In this document: piece by piece, positions 1 to 8,728 of the stretch
How the letters are laid out: the number at the start of each line of letters is the position of its first letter
Numbering within the stretch: the stretch's first letter is position 1
Origin: Pseudomonas sp. LS1212
Lineage (GTDB): Bacteria > Pseudomonadota > Gammaproteobacteria > Pseudomonadales > Pseudomonadaceae
Direction: 5' to 3'
DNA: 64,000 nt
NCBI RefSeq assembly: GCF_024741815.1
Contig: NZ_CP102951.1
Span: forward strand, 5,408,001-5,472,000
Program-made: the position numbers and the translations under genes
Notes under the pieces: model-generated
What the model saw: the letters and a program-made list of their open reading frames with translations, nothing else
Told to the model about the DNA's origin: nothing
Databases searched by the model: none

Positions 1-2
1 AA

Positions 3-155
3 ACGAAAGCAGTGTTGAAAAAATCATCCCTCTGCCCAACCCATCCGAACAATTGCTTTTTTTTCGTAGCTGCCGGATACAGCAATGGTGAAATTATTTC
101 CGAAAAGCTCAAGTCCCTCCTAAAAACACAAGAGCAGTGCCATGAAGACACATAA
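3..155 (+). CDS. C-terminal end of an unidentified protein (cut by window edge)
   Basis: A reading frame is open from the window edge and ends in TAA 14 bases inside the start of the AurF-like gene, so the two probably form one operon with translational coupling. The visible tail is about 50 residues, with a segment reading FFFVAAGYSNGEIISEKL. The pattern loosely recalls the C-terminal lobe of an adenylate-forming enzyme, but that is a guess. It matters because it shows that the oxygenase is not the first gene of its operon and that the locus continues to the left. Confidence 0.45.
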   Translation, partial: TKAVLKKSSLCPTHPNNCFFFVAAGYSNGEIISEKLKSLLKTQEQCHEDT

Positions 156-1116
156 ACATAATGTTTCTGCGGACCAGCGGCAGACTTTACCATCCACGTT
201 AGGTGACTGGGATCAGAGCTCCTCGGTGCGCTCACGCCCCAACGCATACGATATTCATGCACTGACCGATGCCGAAATCATGAAAAAAGATTGGTTCCCG
301 CCTGCCATGCTCACTTATTTACAGCATCCTTTTTTCAAAAGCGCCGACCCCGACAGCATCCGGAAGCTACTTGCCAGTCACCTGGTCTATTTTTTGGATT
401 ACACCACCATCCTTGAGCACAAAATAGTCAATCGGGCCGTTGAAATAGTCGTACATGACTCACTCGGTATAATACCGCCCTTAGAAATGAGAGCGGCAGG
501 ACTTCAGCTTTACACCGATGAAGGTTACCACGCGCTCTTCTCTGATCAACTCGCCGAGCAAGTGGCTAAGCGCTATGCATACAAGCGCTTTATTTCATCT
601 CCTGCACGAATTGACGCTATTTTTGAGCTCATCAACACCGTCGACGCGAAAAACATTGATCTCGTTTACTTTCTCGCAGGTTTCGTTTCCGAAACCATCA
701 TAGCCAAGGAACTTTCATCCATCACCAACGACCAACTGGTCACACCTGTCTATATGATGTTCCGCGATCACTTATACGACGAAGCGAAGCACTGTCGTTA
801 TTTTACAATAGTCTTCATGCACTTCTGGCAGAACATGACAAGCGAGCAAAGAGATTTTACAGCGCTTACGCTTCCAAAAATAATAAAAATATATTTTAAA
901 ACAGACATCCCCTGGCTAGAAAAAAGTCTTTTAATTGCCGGTGTACCTGTAGGCGTAACCACAGAAATCCTGGGACACTTAAGCGACAACAAAATTACTT
1001 CCAAGGCCATACAAAGCGGAGCCACATCAACAATTTTGGCCATCAAAAAGTCTGGGATGTTGGACAGCAACCACTATAGAAATATTTTTATCGCGGAAGG
1101 AATCATCGATGAATGA
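142..1116 (+). CDS. AurF-like di-iron N-oxygenase
   Basis: 324 residues, the usual size for the p-aminobenzoate N-oxygenase (AurF) family, which oxidises aryl or alkyl amines with a non-haem di-iron centre. The family's metal-ligand pattern is visible: E101, E127-x2-H130, E184, then H210-x3-E214-x2-H217. This spacing matches the ligand spacing known for AurF. The start overlaps the previous gene and the stop overlaps the exporter gene by 8 bases, so all three look co-transcribed. Base composition is clearly lower in GC than ilvD downstream, which suggests acquisition with a biosynthetic cluster. AurF relatives act in clusters for obafluorin, fragin-type and mangotoxin-regulator compounds; which of these, if any, applies here cannot be told from this window. 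Confidence 0.85.
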   Translation: MKTHKHNVSADQRQTLPSTLGDWDQSSSVRSRPNAYDIHALTDAEIMKKDWFPPAMLTYLQHPFFKSADPDSIRKLLASHLVYFLDYTTILEHKIVNRAVEIVVHDSLGIIPPLEMRAAGLQLYTDEGYHALFSDQLAEQVAKRYAYKRFISSPARIDAIFELINTVDAKNIDLVYFLAGFVSETIIAKELSSITNDQLVTPVYMMFRDHLYDEAKHCRYFTIVFMHFWQNMTSEQRDFTALTLPKIIKIYFKTDIPWLEKSLLIAGVPVGVTTEILGHLSDNKITSKAIQSGATSTILAIKKSGMLDSNHYRNIFIAEGIIDE

Positions 1117-2329
1117 AAACTCCCTCGAAATGAGAACGTCGAAAACCTGCACCTTGAAATTCTTTGCACTAGCATTGCTTCTTATGATGTCACTACTCGG
1201 TGTATTTCCACTTGACGTAATACTGCCCTCATTCCCCGCAATTTCCGCGCACTTCAGCACGCCCCTACCAAACATCGCCCTCTCCGTCAGCCTGTTTGCA
1301 ATTGGCGTCTCGCTATCCCAGTTGATTCTGGGACCTATTTCGGATGCCATAGGTCGCAAAGGTCTGTTGTTGACGGGCTTGATCGTCTCAATTCTTGGCG
1401 CAATTGGCTGTATTTATGCCTCGACGTTCTCTTTCTTTGTCCTTTCAAGATTCTTGCAAGCCATAGGCTGCGGCTGCTTCGTTCTGACGCACGCATTGGT
1501 CCAGGATATGTTCAACGACCAAGAGAGAACCCAAGTACGGATTTTACTCACCACCGCCAGCGGCATTTTTATCTCGACGTCGCCATTGGCAGGCGCCTAT
1601 TTACAACAAGTGCTCAACTGGCAAGGGAGCTTCTACATTTTCATAGCTATCGCCGCCATCATTTTTGCTATGGCCTATTTGTTTCTGAACAGTCCATTAC
1701 CGAAAAAAACAAATAGCAAATGTAATCCGCTCAACTCCTACAAAACCATTGCTACGAATAAGTACTTTTTAGCTTACTCACTCCTATCAGCCATTGCCTT
1801 CTCCTGTCACTTTTCATTCATCGTCATTTCACCCATCTTGCTGATAAAGCACCTCGGATTGTCCCAGTACGAATTCTCCCTGGCACTGTTGATCTATGGG
1901 GCCGCTTACGTCGTAGGTGGCATCTGCGCCGGTTTGCTCCACCGCCACATCAAGTCCACGGCACAAATCATCATTGGCTTGAGCTTGATCAACGTTGCCG
2001 GTGTTGTCGTGCTTGCTCTTAACACCCTTCTTCATCTGTCGCTGATCACCATTTTACTGCCGATGATCATCTGCACAGTCGGCACTACCATCGTCCGCCC
2101 AGCTGCAACCTCCGGCGCCATGGACATATTTCCCCATAACGCGGGCGCGGCCGCGTCCCTGAGCAACACAATCCTGTTCATTTTCGGCGGAATTATCAGT
2201 GCAGTGGTCACCATTGCGAGCGACAACCTGGATCAAAATCTAGGGGTTGGATTGACCATTCTGGGCCTGGCCGGATTGCTCCTGACTTTTCGCATACTGT
2301 CCGGAAACAGCGACATTCCGCGCTCCTGA
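1109..2329 (+). CDS. MFS exporter, Bcr/CflA drug-resistance type
   Basis: About 406 residues with twelve predicted membrane helices. The major-facilitator motif A is clear after the second helix (GPISDAIGRKG, near residues 71-81). The opening PLDVILPSFPAI segment is typical of Bcr/CflA multidrug and peptide exporters of the inner membrane. The ATG overlaps the end of the oxygenase gene by 8 bases, so expression is probably coupled. A second in-frame methionine lies at residue 8. The neighbourhood suggests it exports, or gives self-resistance to, the product made by the upstream enzymes; that is inference. GC is low, like the oxygenase. Confidence 0.85.
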   Translation: MNENSLEMRTSKTCTLKFFALALLLMMSLLGVFPLDVILPSFPAISAHFSTPLPNIALSVSLFAIGVSLSQLILGPISDAIGRKGLLLTGLIVSILGAIGCIYASTFSFFVLSRFLQAIGCGCFVLTHALVQDMFNDQERTQVRILLTTASGIFISTSPLAGAYLQQVLNWQGSFYIFIAIAAIIFAMAYLFLNSPLPKKTNSKCNPLNSYKTIATNKYFLAYSLLSAIAFSCHFSFIVISPILLIKHLGLSQYEFSLALLIYGAAYVVGGICAGLLHRHIKSTAQIIIGLSLINVAGVVVLALNTLLHLSLITILLPMIICTVGTTIVRPAATSGAMDIFPHNAGAAASLSNTILFIFGGIISAVVTIASDNLDQNLGVGLTILGLAGLLLTFRILSGNSDIPRS

Positions 2330-2541
2330 TCGGCAGCACCATTCCTTCCCGCCTCCAGCCGTGTAGAATCGGCCCCATTCATCGCCAATCATCCCCCGGC
2401 GGGTTTATGAGCTCTGGCCGAGCGCGCGGCGATCCCGTAGCGTCACCGGCTTCATCCGCACCCGCGAGCACCTGTCGCCCGTGCAAAGGACAAGAGAAGC
2501 TCACTCCCTTACGAATACTGATTAGCCGCCCGGAGTGCTAC

Positions 2542-4383
2542 ATGCCTGATTACCGCTCGAAAACGTCGACCCACGGCCGCAACATGGCCGGCGCGCGCGC
2601 CCTGTGGCGTGCCACCGGGATGAAAGACGACGACTTCAAAAAGCCGATCATCGCCATCGCCAACTCGTTCACCCAGTTCGTACCCGGCCACGTCCACCTC
2701 AAGGACCTGGGCCAACTGGTCGCCCGCGAAATCGAGCGCGCCGGCGGCGTGGCCAAGGAATTCAACACCATCGCGGTCGATGACGGCATCGCCATGGGCC
2801 ATGACGGCATGCTCTATTCGCTGCCGAGCCGCGAGATCATCGCCGACTCCGTCGAGTACATGGTCAACGCCCACTGCGCCGACGCGATCGTCTGCATTTC
2901 CAACTGCGACAAGATCACCCCCGGCATGCTGATGGCCGCCCTGCGCCTGAACATCCCGGTGATCTTCGTTTCCGGCGGCCCGATGGAAGCCGGCAAGACC
3001 AAGCTGGCCAGCCACGGCCTGGACCTGGTCGACGCCATGGTCATCGCCGCCGACTCCAGCGCTTCCGACGAGAAAGTCGCCGAATACGAGCGCAGCGCCT
3101 GCCCGACTTGCGGTTCGTGCTCCGGCATGTTCACCGCCAACTCGATGAACTGCCTGACCGAAGCCCTGGGCCTGGCCCTGCCGGGCAACGGTTCGACCCT
3201 GGCCACCCACAGCGACCGCGAAGAGCTGTTCCTGCAAGCCGGCCGCACCATCGTCGAGCTGTGCAAGCGCTACTACGGCGAGAACGACGCGTCCGTATTG
3301 CCGCGCAACATCGCTAACTTCAAGGCGTTCGAGAACGCCATGATGCTCGACATCGCCATGGGCGGTTCGACCAACACCATCCTGCACTTGCTGGCCGCCG
3401 CCCAGGAAGCCGAGATCGACTTCGACCTGCGCGACATCGATCGTCTCTCGCGCAGCGTGCCGCAGCTATGCAAAGTGGCGCCGAACATCCAGAAGTACCA
3501 CATGGAAGACGTGCACCGCGCCGGCGGCATCTTCAGCATCCTCGGCTCGCTGGCCCGTGGCGGCCTGCTGCACACCGACCTGCCGACCGTGCACAGCCGC
3601 AGCATGGAAGAAGCCATCGCCAAGTGGGACATCACCCAGACCGACGACGAGGCGGTGCACCACTTCTTCAAGGCAGGCCCGGCCGGTATCCCTACCCAGA
3701 CCGCGTTCAGCCAGTCGACTCGTTGGGAAACCCTCGACGACGACCGTGAGAACGGCTGCATCCGTAGCTTCGAGCACGCCTATTCGCAAGAAGGCGGCCT
3801 GGCCGTGCTCTACGGCAACATTGCCCTGGATGGCTGCGTGGTGAAAACCGCCGGCGTCGACGAGTCGATCCACGTGTTCGAAGGCAACGCGAAGATCTTC
3901 GAAAGCCAGGACAGCGCCGTGCGCGGGATCCTCGCCGACGAAGTGAAGGAAGGCGACATCGTCATCATCCGCTACGAAGGCCCGAAAGGCGGCCCGGGCA
4001 TGCAGGAAATGCTCTACCCGACTTCCTACCTGAAGTCCAAGGGCCTGGGCAAAGCCTGCGCCCTGCTCACCGACGGACGTTTCTCCGGCGGTACCTCGGG
4101 CCTGTCCATCGGCCATGCTTCGCCAGAAGCGGCTGCCGGCGGTGCGATCGGCCTGGTGCAAGATGGCGACAAGGTGTTGATCGACATCCCGAACCGCTCG
4201 ATCAACCTGCTGGTCAGCGACGAAGAACTCGCCGCCCGCCGTGTCGAGCAGGACAAGAAGGGCTGGAAGCCGGTTGAAGTGCGTCCGCGTAAAGTGACCA
4301 CTGCGCTGAAGGCCTACGCCCTGCTGGCGACCAGTGCCGACAAGGGTGCTGTGCGTAACAAGGCGATGCTCGACGGGCTGTAA
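2542..4383 (+). CDS. ilvD: Dihydroxy-acid dehydratase
   Basis: 613 residues. It dehydrates 2,3-dihydroxy acids to 2-keto acids in valine, leucine and isoleucine synthesis in the cytoplasm. Iron-sulfur cysteines are visible in CISNCDKITPGM and in the SACPTCGSCSGMF block; the LTDGRFSGGTSG signature lies near the C-terminus. The reading frame stays open upstream to 2407, but I place the start at the ATG preceded by GGAG with six bases between: this gives the family length and the usual MPDYRSKTSTHGRNMAGARALW-type opening. Transcribed alone, with its own terminator. Confidence 0.97.
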   Translation: MPDYRSKTSTHGRNMAGARALWRATGMKDDDFKKPIIAIANSFTQFVPGHVHLKDLGQLVAREIERAGGVAKEFNTIAVDDGIAMGHDGMLYSLPSREIIADSVEYMVNAHCADAIVCISNCDKITPGMLMAALRLNIPVIFVSGGPMEAGKTKLASHGLDLVDAMVIAADSSASDEKVAEYERSACPTCGSCSGMFTANSMNCLTEALGLALPGNGSTLATHSDREELFLQAGRTIVELCKRYYGENDASVLPRNIANFKAFENAMMLDIAMGGSTNTILHLLAAAQEAEIDFDLRDIDRLSRSVPQLCKVAPNIQKYHMEDVHRAGGIFSILGSLARGGLLHTDLPTVHSRSMEEAIAKWDITQTDDEAVHHFFKAGPAGIPTQTAFSQSTRWETLDDDRENGCIRSFEHAYSQEGGLAVLYGNIALDGCVVKTAGVDESIHVFEGNAKIFESQDSAVRGILADEVKEGDIVIIRYEGPKGGPGMQEMLYPTSYLKSKGLGKACALLTDGRFSGGTSGLSIGHASPEAAAGGAIGLVQDGDKVLIDIPNRSINLLVSDEELAARRVEQDKKGWKPVEVRPRKVTTALKAYALLATSADKGAVRNKAMLDGL

Positions 4384-4402
4384 GTCGTTACGGCAATGAA
4401 GA

Positions 4403-4428
4403 ACCGGCGCTCAGGCGCCGGTTTTTTT
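4403..4428 (+). terminator. Rho-independent terminator of ilvD
   Basis: An 8-bp GC-rich stem (ACCGGCGC / GCGCCGGT) with a TCAG loop is followed by a run of T, 20 bases after the ilvD stop codon. Confidence 0.9.
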
Positions 4429-4456
4429 ATGGCTCCCGAAATATGCAGACGGACCC

Positions 4457-4573
4457 TGTAGCCGCTGCCGAAGGCTGCGCTGGGGCCGAAAGGCCCCCGG
4501 CGATCTTGAGATCCTGCGCCTGTTTCACAGGCGAGCGTCGCAGCGGCGCACCGAGCCTGCGGCAGCGGCTACA
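4457..4573. repeat. Inverted repeat pair, P. fluorescens-type intergenic repeat
   Basis: TGTAGCCGCTGCCG at the left end is matched by its exact reverse complement at the right end. The middle carries further short palindromes (GGGGCCGAAAGGCCCC; CGCCTGTTTCACAGGCG). It is a non-coding palindromic element of the kind scattered through fluorescent pseudomonad genomes. Confidence 0.7.
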
Positions 4574-4591
4574 GGAATTTGTGAACGGCGC

Positions 4592-4882
4592 TCAGACTTG
4601 CATACCATCGAGTACGGCATCAACCAAGGCTTTGGCCATTTCGGCATTGTGAAGGCTGGACCAAAGCAAGCCGTTTTGCTCAAGGCGGCTGGCTTGTTGG
4701 CAACAGGCACTGGTGGTGTCGCAGACGCCACGTAACAGCAACGAAGCATGAATCAGCGCATCTTCAGCCGCAATGCCATCGCGTACCGCGAACAATGGCG
4801 CGTGGCCGGCGTCGCAGGTGCCGAATGGGGTGGTGGTGGTTTTGCCGAGGGTGAACGGTGGGTCGGGGACAATTTTCTTCAT
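4592..4882 (-). CDS. Small DUF3077-like protein, copy A
   Basis: 96 residues, soluble, opening MKKIVPDPPFTLGKTT, with a central C-D-A-G-H-A-P-L-F-A-V-R block and a helical C-terminal half with four cysteines in all. I place it in the Pseudomonas DUF3077 family from memory; function unknown. The start is the ATG preceded by GGAGAAC; an upstream in-frame GTG would put that ribosome site inside the gene. A second copy at 58474-58764 differs by one residue although about 25 silent positions differ, so the protein is under strong purifying selection. It lies downstream of a long structured leader that is duplicated together with it. Confidence 0.75.
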   Translation of the reverse strand: MKKIVPDPPFTLGKTTTTPFGTCDAGHAPLFAVRDGIAAEDALIHASLLLRGVCDTTSACCQQASRLEQNGLLWSSLHNAEMAKALVDAVLDGMQV

Positions 4883-5153
4883 GTACAGGTTCTCCACGTT
4901 TGATAGGTACTGCCACCCTCCTTCTCACGGGAATGGGTGGCAGCCATGCGCGGGGTGAGAACCGATGAACGTGGAAACCGGCCAGGCGCGAACCTGCCCG
5001 CGCAGAGCTGCCATAACGGCGCTATTGCACGCCACGATCACCGGGTTCTCACGCCCGATCGCTGGGTTCAGCGACTGAGCGAAGGTAGCCCCGTGACGTG
5101 GATCGGACAATCATCCGCAGGCGACAGCTTGCGCAGGATAGTTCCTAGGACGT
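4883..5153 (-). promoter_or_regulatory. Structured leader RNA candidate upstream of DUF3077 gene, copy A
   Basis: About 270 bases preceding copy A align with the leader of copy B, from the shared ACGTCCTAGGAACTATCC block to the gene. Read on the minus strand, GTGAGAACC (5052-5044) can pair with GGTTCTCAC (4963-4955), and the 17-base arm 5013-4997 can pair with 4954-4938 with a single mismatch. The arms occur in the order 1-2-1'-2', which is a pseudoknot order, and arms 1' and 2' touch. A small hairpin CAGG-UUCGCG-CCUG sits in between. Arm 2' can instead pair with 4918-4910 (9 bp) near the ribosome site. Regulation of the downstream gene is inferred. Confidence 0.6.
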
Positions 5154-5189
5154 ATTTCTGGAAGGCCAGGAGGGGCCTCTTCGAGGCCC

Positions 5190-5220
5190 AATCGCGGGCA
5201 AGCCCGCTCCCACATTGCGT
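5190..5220. repeat. Single REP element
   Basis: One copy of the pseudomonad REP core (CGCGGGCAAGCCCGCTCCCACA), not paired with an inverted partner, between the leader and folA. Nothing else is seen between 5221 and the folA stop. Confidence 0.75.
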
Positions 5221-5295
5221 AACTCTGTGGAAGCGCGATCGTGACCTTGAGTTCGGCCCGCGCTGATCGTGCTGCCGGCCATGGGTTTGCCGGTT

Positions 5296-5808
5296 TTACG
5301 CCCGCTGCCAGACCTCGAAATTGTAGGCCGGGGCCTCGGCAGTCGCCGGGTTTTCCACGGTCGAGGTCAGCTTCCACTGGCTTTCATCGAACTCGGGGAA
5401 CCAGGCGTCCCCCTCCGGCCTCAGGCCCACGCGAGTCAGGTACAAGCGATCGGCCTGCTCCAGCGCCTGCGCATACAACTGCGCGCCGCCAATCAGCATC
5501 AGCTCATCGACGCCTTGCTCACGTGCCCAGGCTTCGGCCCGGACGATGGCTGCATCCAGGGACGAGAACACTTCGGCACCTTCGAGCTGCAACCCCGGCT
5601 GGCGACTGACCACCAGGTTGAGGCGGCCCGGCAGTGGCCGGCCAAGCGAATCCCAGGTCTTGCGACCCATGATGATCGGCTTGCCGAGGGTCGTGGCCTT
5701 GAAGTATTTGAAATCCCCCGGCAGGTGCCAGGGCATGCGGTTGTCGATGCCGATCACGCGGTTTTCAGCGAGTGCCGCGATCAGGCTCAGGGGCAGGGAT
5801 GTCTTCAT
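5296..5808 (-). CDS. folA: Dihydrofolate reductase
   Basis: 170 residues, normal for bacterial DHFR, which reduces dihydrofolate with NADPH and so recycles the folate oxidised by thymidylate synthase. Visible: the opening SLIAALAENRVIGIDNRMPW, the catalytic acidic residue D32 in LPGDFKYFK, the NADPH-binding IMGRKTWDSLGRPLPGR loop, and GGAQLYAQAL. thyA lies 13 kb away on the same strand, so the two are not an operon here. No clear Shine-Dalgarno site precedes the ATG. Confidence 0.97.
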   Translation of the reverse strand: MKTSLPLSLIAALAENRVIGIDNRMPWHLPGDFKYFKATTLGKPIIMGRKTWDSLGRPLPGRLNLVVSRQPGLQLEGAEVFSSLDAAIVRAEAWAREQGVDELMLIGGAQLYAQALEQADRLYLTRVGLRPEGDAWFPEFDESQWKLTSTVENPATAEAPAYNFEVWQRA

Positions 5809-5884
5809 GTGCGCGAGGATACCAGAGCATCGCCTCTCGATCAGCCCGCGCCTGGGTTATGCTCTGGGCTGACTCGATCAATGG

Positions 5885-7264
5885 ATGCTCGCGACTGCAA
5901 TGACTGCCCTGGAAAAACTCTGGCTGACCGAAGCAGTGCGCCTGCGTGAAGAACACGCCGGCCCCCTCGAAGACCTTGAAGCCAACCGCCGCGCCCGCAA
6001 CCTGGGCGGCGACCTGACAACCCGCATCGAAAACCGTGCCCTCTGGCTGGCCGAGCGCGACGGTTTGCTCGCCGGGCTCACCCACTGGAAACAAGGCGCG
6101 CGCCTGGCGCTGATGGTGTTGTTGGCCCTGGCCGTTTTCAGCGGCGCCGGGCTCGCCTTCGCTGCCCTGGGCAACCAACCGGTCAATGTGTTCTGGGCCC
6201 TGGGCAGCCTGCTCGGGTTGAACCTGCTGTTACTGCTCGGCTGGGCGCTGGGCCTGCTGATGGCCGGCGAACACGCTGCCAGCCTCGGGCGCCTGTGGTT
6301 GTGGCTCAGCGAGAAACTCGCGCGCGATGCTCAGGCTGCACACCTGGCGCCAGCCATGGTGCTGCTGTTGCAACGCCAGCGGCTCAACCGCTGGCTGCTG
6401 GGCACTCTCGTTCACCTGCTCTGGTTACTGGCCTTGAGCAGTGCGCTGGTGGTCCTGCTGATGCTGCTGGCCACCCGGCGTTACGGGTTCGTCTGGGAAA
6501 CTACCATCCTGGGTGCCGACACCTTCGTCCACCTGACCCAGGCCCTGGGCGCCCTGCCCGCCCTGCTCGGCTTCAGTGTCCCGGACGAGAGCATGATCCG
6601 CGCCAGCGGCGACAGTGCCCTGGCAGTCGAAAACGCCCGGCAGGCCTGGGCTGCCTGGCTGGTCGGAGTGCTGGTGGTGTACGGCATCCTGCCGCGACTG
6701 CTGCTCGCCGCTTTTTGCTTCTGGCGCTGGCAGCGTGGTCGCGCCCGCCTCGGCCTGGACTTGAAGCTGCCGAGTTACAGCCAACTGCGCGAACCGTTGA
6801 TGCCCAGCAGTGAACGCCTTGGCGTCAACGATGAAGCACCTGAGCAGTTGCATCAAGTGACCAGCACCGTGGCCCAGGGCGAGAGCGCCGGTGCCTTGCT
6901 GGTCGGTCTGGAGCTGGACGATCAACGCCCCTGGCCGCCGCAGCTGCCCGACAGCGTGATGAACGCCGGCGTCCTGGACAGTCGCGAGTCCCGGCACAAG
7001 CTGCTCGAACAAATGACCCGCTTCCCACCCGCGCGACTTGTGGTTGCCTGTGACCCGCGACGCTCCCCTGATCGCGGCAGCCTGGCACTGCTGGCCGAGC
7101 TGGCGCGCTACGCCGGGGCCACGCGGATCTGGCTGTTGCAAGCCCCCGTGGGCCAGGCACTGGACGCCGAACGCCTGGGGGACTGGCATGACGCCCTGCA
7201 GAAGCTGGAACTGACCTTCGCCGACACGGCTCCCCTGACCTGGCTGGAGAGCGGGCATGACTAA
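5885..7264 (+). CDS. DUF2868 membrane protein
   Basis: 459 residues with about four to five hydrophobic segments in the N-terminal two thirds (near 75-95, 100-125, 170-200 and 265-290) and a soluble C-terminal part from about residue 300. It matches the DUF2868 pattern, whose function is unknown. A second possible start is the ATG at 5900; neither has a good ribosome site. The end overlaps the GTPase gene by 8 bases, so the two are translated together and the protein probably acts as the membrane partner of the GTPase. Confidence 0.75.
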   Translation: MLATAMTALEKLWLTEAVRLREEHAGPLEDLEANRRARNLGGDLTTRIENRALWLAERDGLLAGLTHWKQGARLALMVLLALAVFSGAGLAFAALGNQPVNVFWALGSLLGLNLLLLLGWALGLLMAGEHAASLGRLWLWLSEKLARDAQAAHLAPAMVLLLQRQRLNRWLLGTLVHLLWLLALSSALVVLLMLLATRRYGFVWETTILGADTFVHLTQALGALPALLGFSVPDESMIRASGDSALAVENARQAWAAWLVGVLVVYGILPRLLLAAFCFWRWQRGRARLGLDLKLPSYSQLREPLMPSSERLGVNDEAPEQLHQVTSTVAQGESAGALLVGLELDDQRPWPPQLPDSVMNAGVLDSRESRHKLLEQMTRFPPARLVVACDPRRSPDRGSLALLAELARYAGATRIWLLQAPVGQALDAERLGDWHDALQKLELTFADTAPLTWLESGHD

Positions 7265-8621
7265 CCCCTTGAAGCTTGCAGTGGTGGGCCACACCAATGT
7301 CGGCAAGACCTCGCTGTTGCGCACCCTGACCCGCGATGTCGGCTTCGGTGAGGTGTCCCATCGGCCGAGCACCACCCGGCATGTCGAAGGCGCACGTTTG
7401 TCAGTCGATGGCCAGGCCCTGCTGGAACTCTACGACACCCCCGGCCTTGAAGACGCCATTGCCTTGCTCGACTACCTCGAACGCCTGGAGCGACCCGGCG
7501 AACGGCTGGACGGCCCGGCGCGGCTGGAGCGATTTCTCCAGGGCAGCGAGGCCCGGCAACGTTTCGAGCAGGAGGCCAAGGTCTTGCGGCAACTGCTCGC
7601 CTCCAATGTCGGCCTGTATGTGATCGATGCGCGTGAACCGGTGCTGGCCAAGTACCGGGATGAACTGGAGGTGCTGGCGAGCTGCGGCAAACCGCTGTTG
7701 CCGGTGCTCAACTTTGTTGCCAGCGACGACCATCGTGAGGGTGACTGGCGCGAAGCCCTGGCCCGCCTCGGGCTGCATGCACTGGTGCGTTTCGACAGCG
7801 TGGCACCGCCCGAAGATGGCGAGCGGCGTCTTTACGAAAGCCTGGCCTTGCTCCTGGAAAATTCCCGCCCCGCGCTGCAACGGTTGATCGACGACCAGCA
7901 GGCCCAGCGCGAGGCCCGCCTGCAGAGCGCACGGCGCATAATCGCCGAACTGTTGCTCGATTGCGCGGCCTACCGGCGCAGCGTGGTCGCCGAGCTGGAT
8001 CAGGAAATCGCTGCCATCAACACGCTGCGCCAGGACATCCGCCAGCGCGAGCAACGCTGTGTCGAAGCCTTGCTCAAACTCTATGCGTTTCGCCAACAGG
8101 ATGCTGCCACCAGCGACCTGCCCTTGCTCGATGGCCGCTGGGGCGACGATCTGTTCAACCCCGAGACGCTCAAGCAATTGGGTGTGCGGGTCGGTGGTGG
8201 TATAGCAGCGGGTGCGGCAGCCGGTGCCGGGGTCGACTTGCTGGTGGGTGGCCTGACGCTGGGCGCGGCTGCACTGGCCGGAGCATTGGCCGGCGGTGCC
8301 CTGCAGACCGCGCGCAGCTATGGTTCGCGCCTGCTCGGCAAGCTCAAGGGCCAGCGGGAGTTGACGGTCGACGACAGCGTGCTGCGCCTGCTCGCCCTGC
8401 GCCAACGGCAATTGCTTGAGGCGCTGAACGTGCGTCGCCATGCGGCCATGGATAGCATCAAGGTGGCTACGCCGCAGGATAAAAGCTGGCGCGAGGGTAA
8501 ATTGCCCGAGGCGTTGAGCAAGGCTCGGGCGCATCCACAGTGGTCTTCGCTTAATCCGCAGGTGCGCTTGAGCCAGGCGGAGCGGCAGGAGCAGCTCGAA
8601 GCTCTGGCGCAAGAGCTTTAG
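7257..8621 (+). CDS. GTPase with DUF3482 domain
   Basis: 454 residues. The N-terminal G domain is clear: P-loop GHTNVGKTS (residues 11-19) and G3 motif DTPG (60-63). After a helical middle part there is a glycine- and alanine-rich hydrophobic stretch at about residues 311-350 that could enter the membrane, then a helical C-terminus. This is the Era/dynamin-like layout of DUF3482 proteins. Coupled by overlap to the DUF2868 gene; I infer a membrane-remodelling or envelope role, but no function is established. Confidence 0.8.
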   Translation: MTNPLKLAVVGHTNVGKTSLLRTLTRDVGFGEVSHRPSTTRHVEGARLSVDGQALLELYDTPGLEDAIALLDYLERLERPGERLDGPARLERFLQGSEARQRFEQEAKVLRQLLASNVGLYVIDAREPVLAKYRDELEVLASCGKPLLPVLNFVASDDHREGDWREALARLGLHALVRFDSVAPPEDGERRLYESLALLLENSRPALQRLIDDQQAQREARLQSARRIIAELLLDCAAYRRSVVAELDQEIAAINTLRQDIRQREQRCVEALLKLYAFRQQDAATSDLPLLDGRWGDDLFNPETLKQLGVRVGGGIAAGAAAGAGVDLLVGGLTLGAAALAGALAGGALQTARSYGSRLLGKLKGQRELTVDDSVLRLLALRQRQLLEALNVRRHAAMDSIKVATPQDKSWREGKLPEALSKARAHPQWSSLNPQVRLSQAERQEQLEALAQEL

Positions 8622-8709
8622 GCCGCCATCGCTGGCAAGCCAGCTCCCACAGGAGATAGCGACAACGCGGACTATCTCTGTGGGAGCGGGCTTGCCCGCG
8701 ATGAGGCCC
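8622..8709. repeat. REP doublet (inverted pair)
   Basis: ATCGCTGGCAAGCCAGCTCCCACAG and a facing TGTGGGAGCGGGCTTGCCCGCGAT form an imperfect inverted pair between two convergent genes, where it may also help to terminate transcription. Confidence 0.85.
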
Positions 8710-8728
8710 AACCTGACAACAAAAAAAT

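Noticed and set aside
2407..2541. 45-residue N-terminal extension of IlvD
   Set aside because: Low-complexity alanine/serine/proline sequence, no ribosome site, and the internal ATG has a good site and gives the family length.
4925..5110. 61-residue ORF in leader copy A (and a 63-residue one at 58234-58425) with similar openings
   Set aside because: The similarity follows from the shared leader. The frame is shifted near the end in copy B by one base, and base changes respect the stems rather than codons. I treat them as by-products of the RNA element, though an upstream peptide cannot be fully excluded.
4883..5153. Retron or other reverse-transcriptase-linked ncRNA
   Set aside because: The length and stems are suggestive, but there is no reverse transcriptase gene near either copy.
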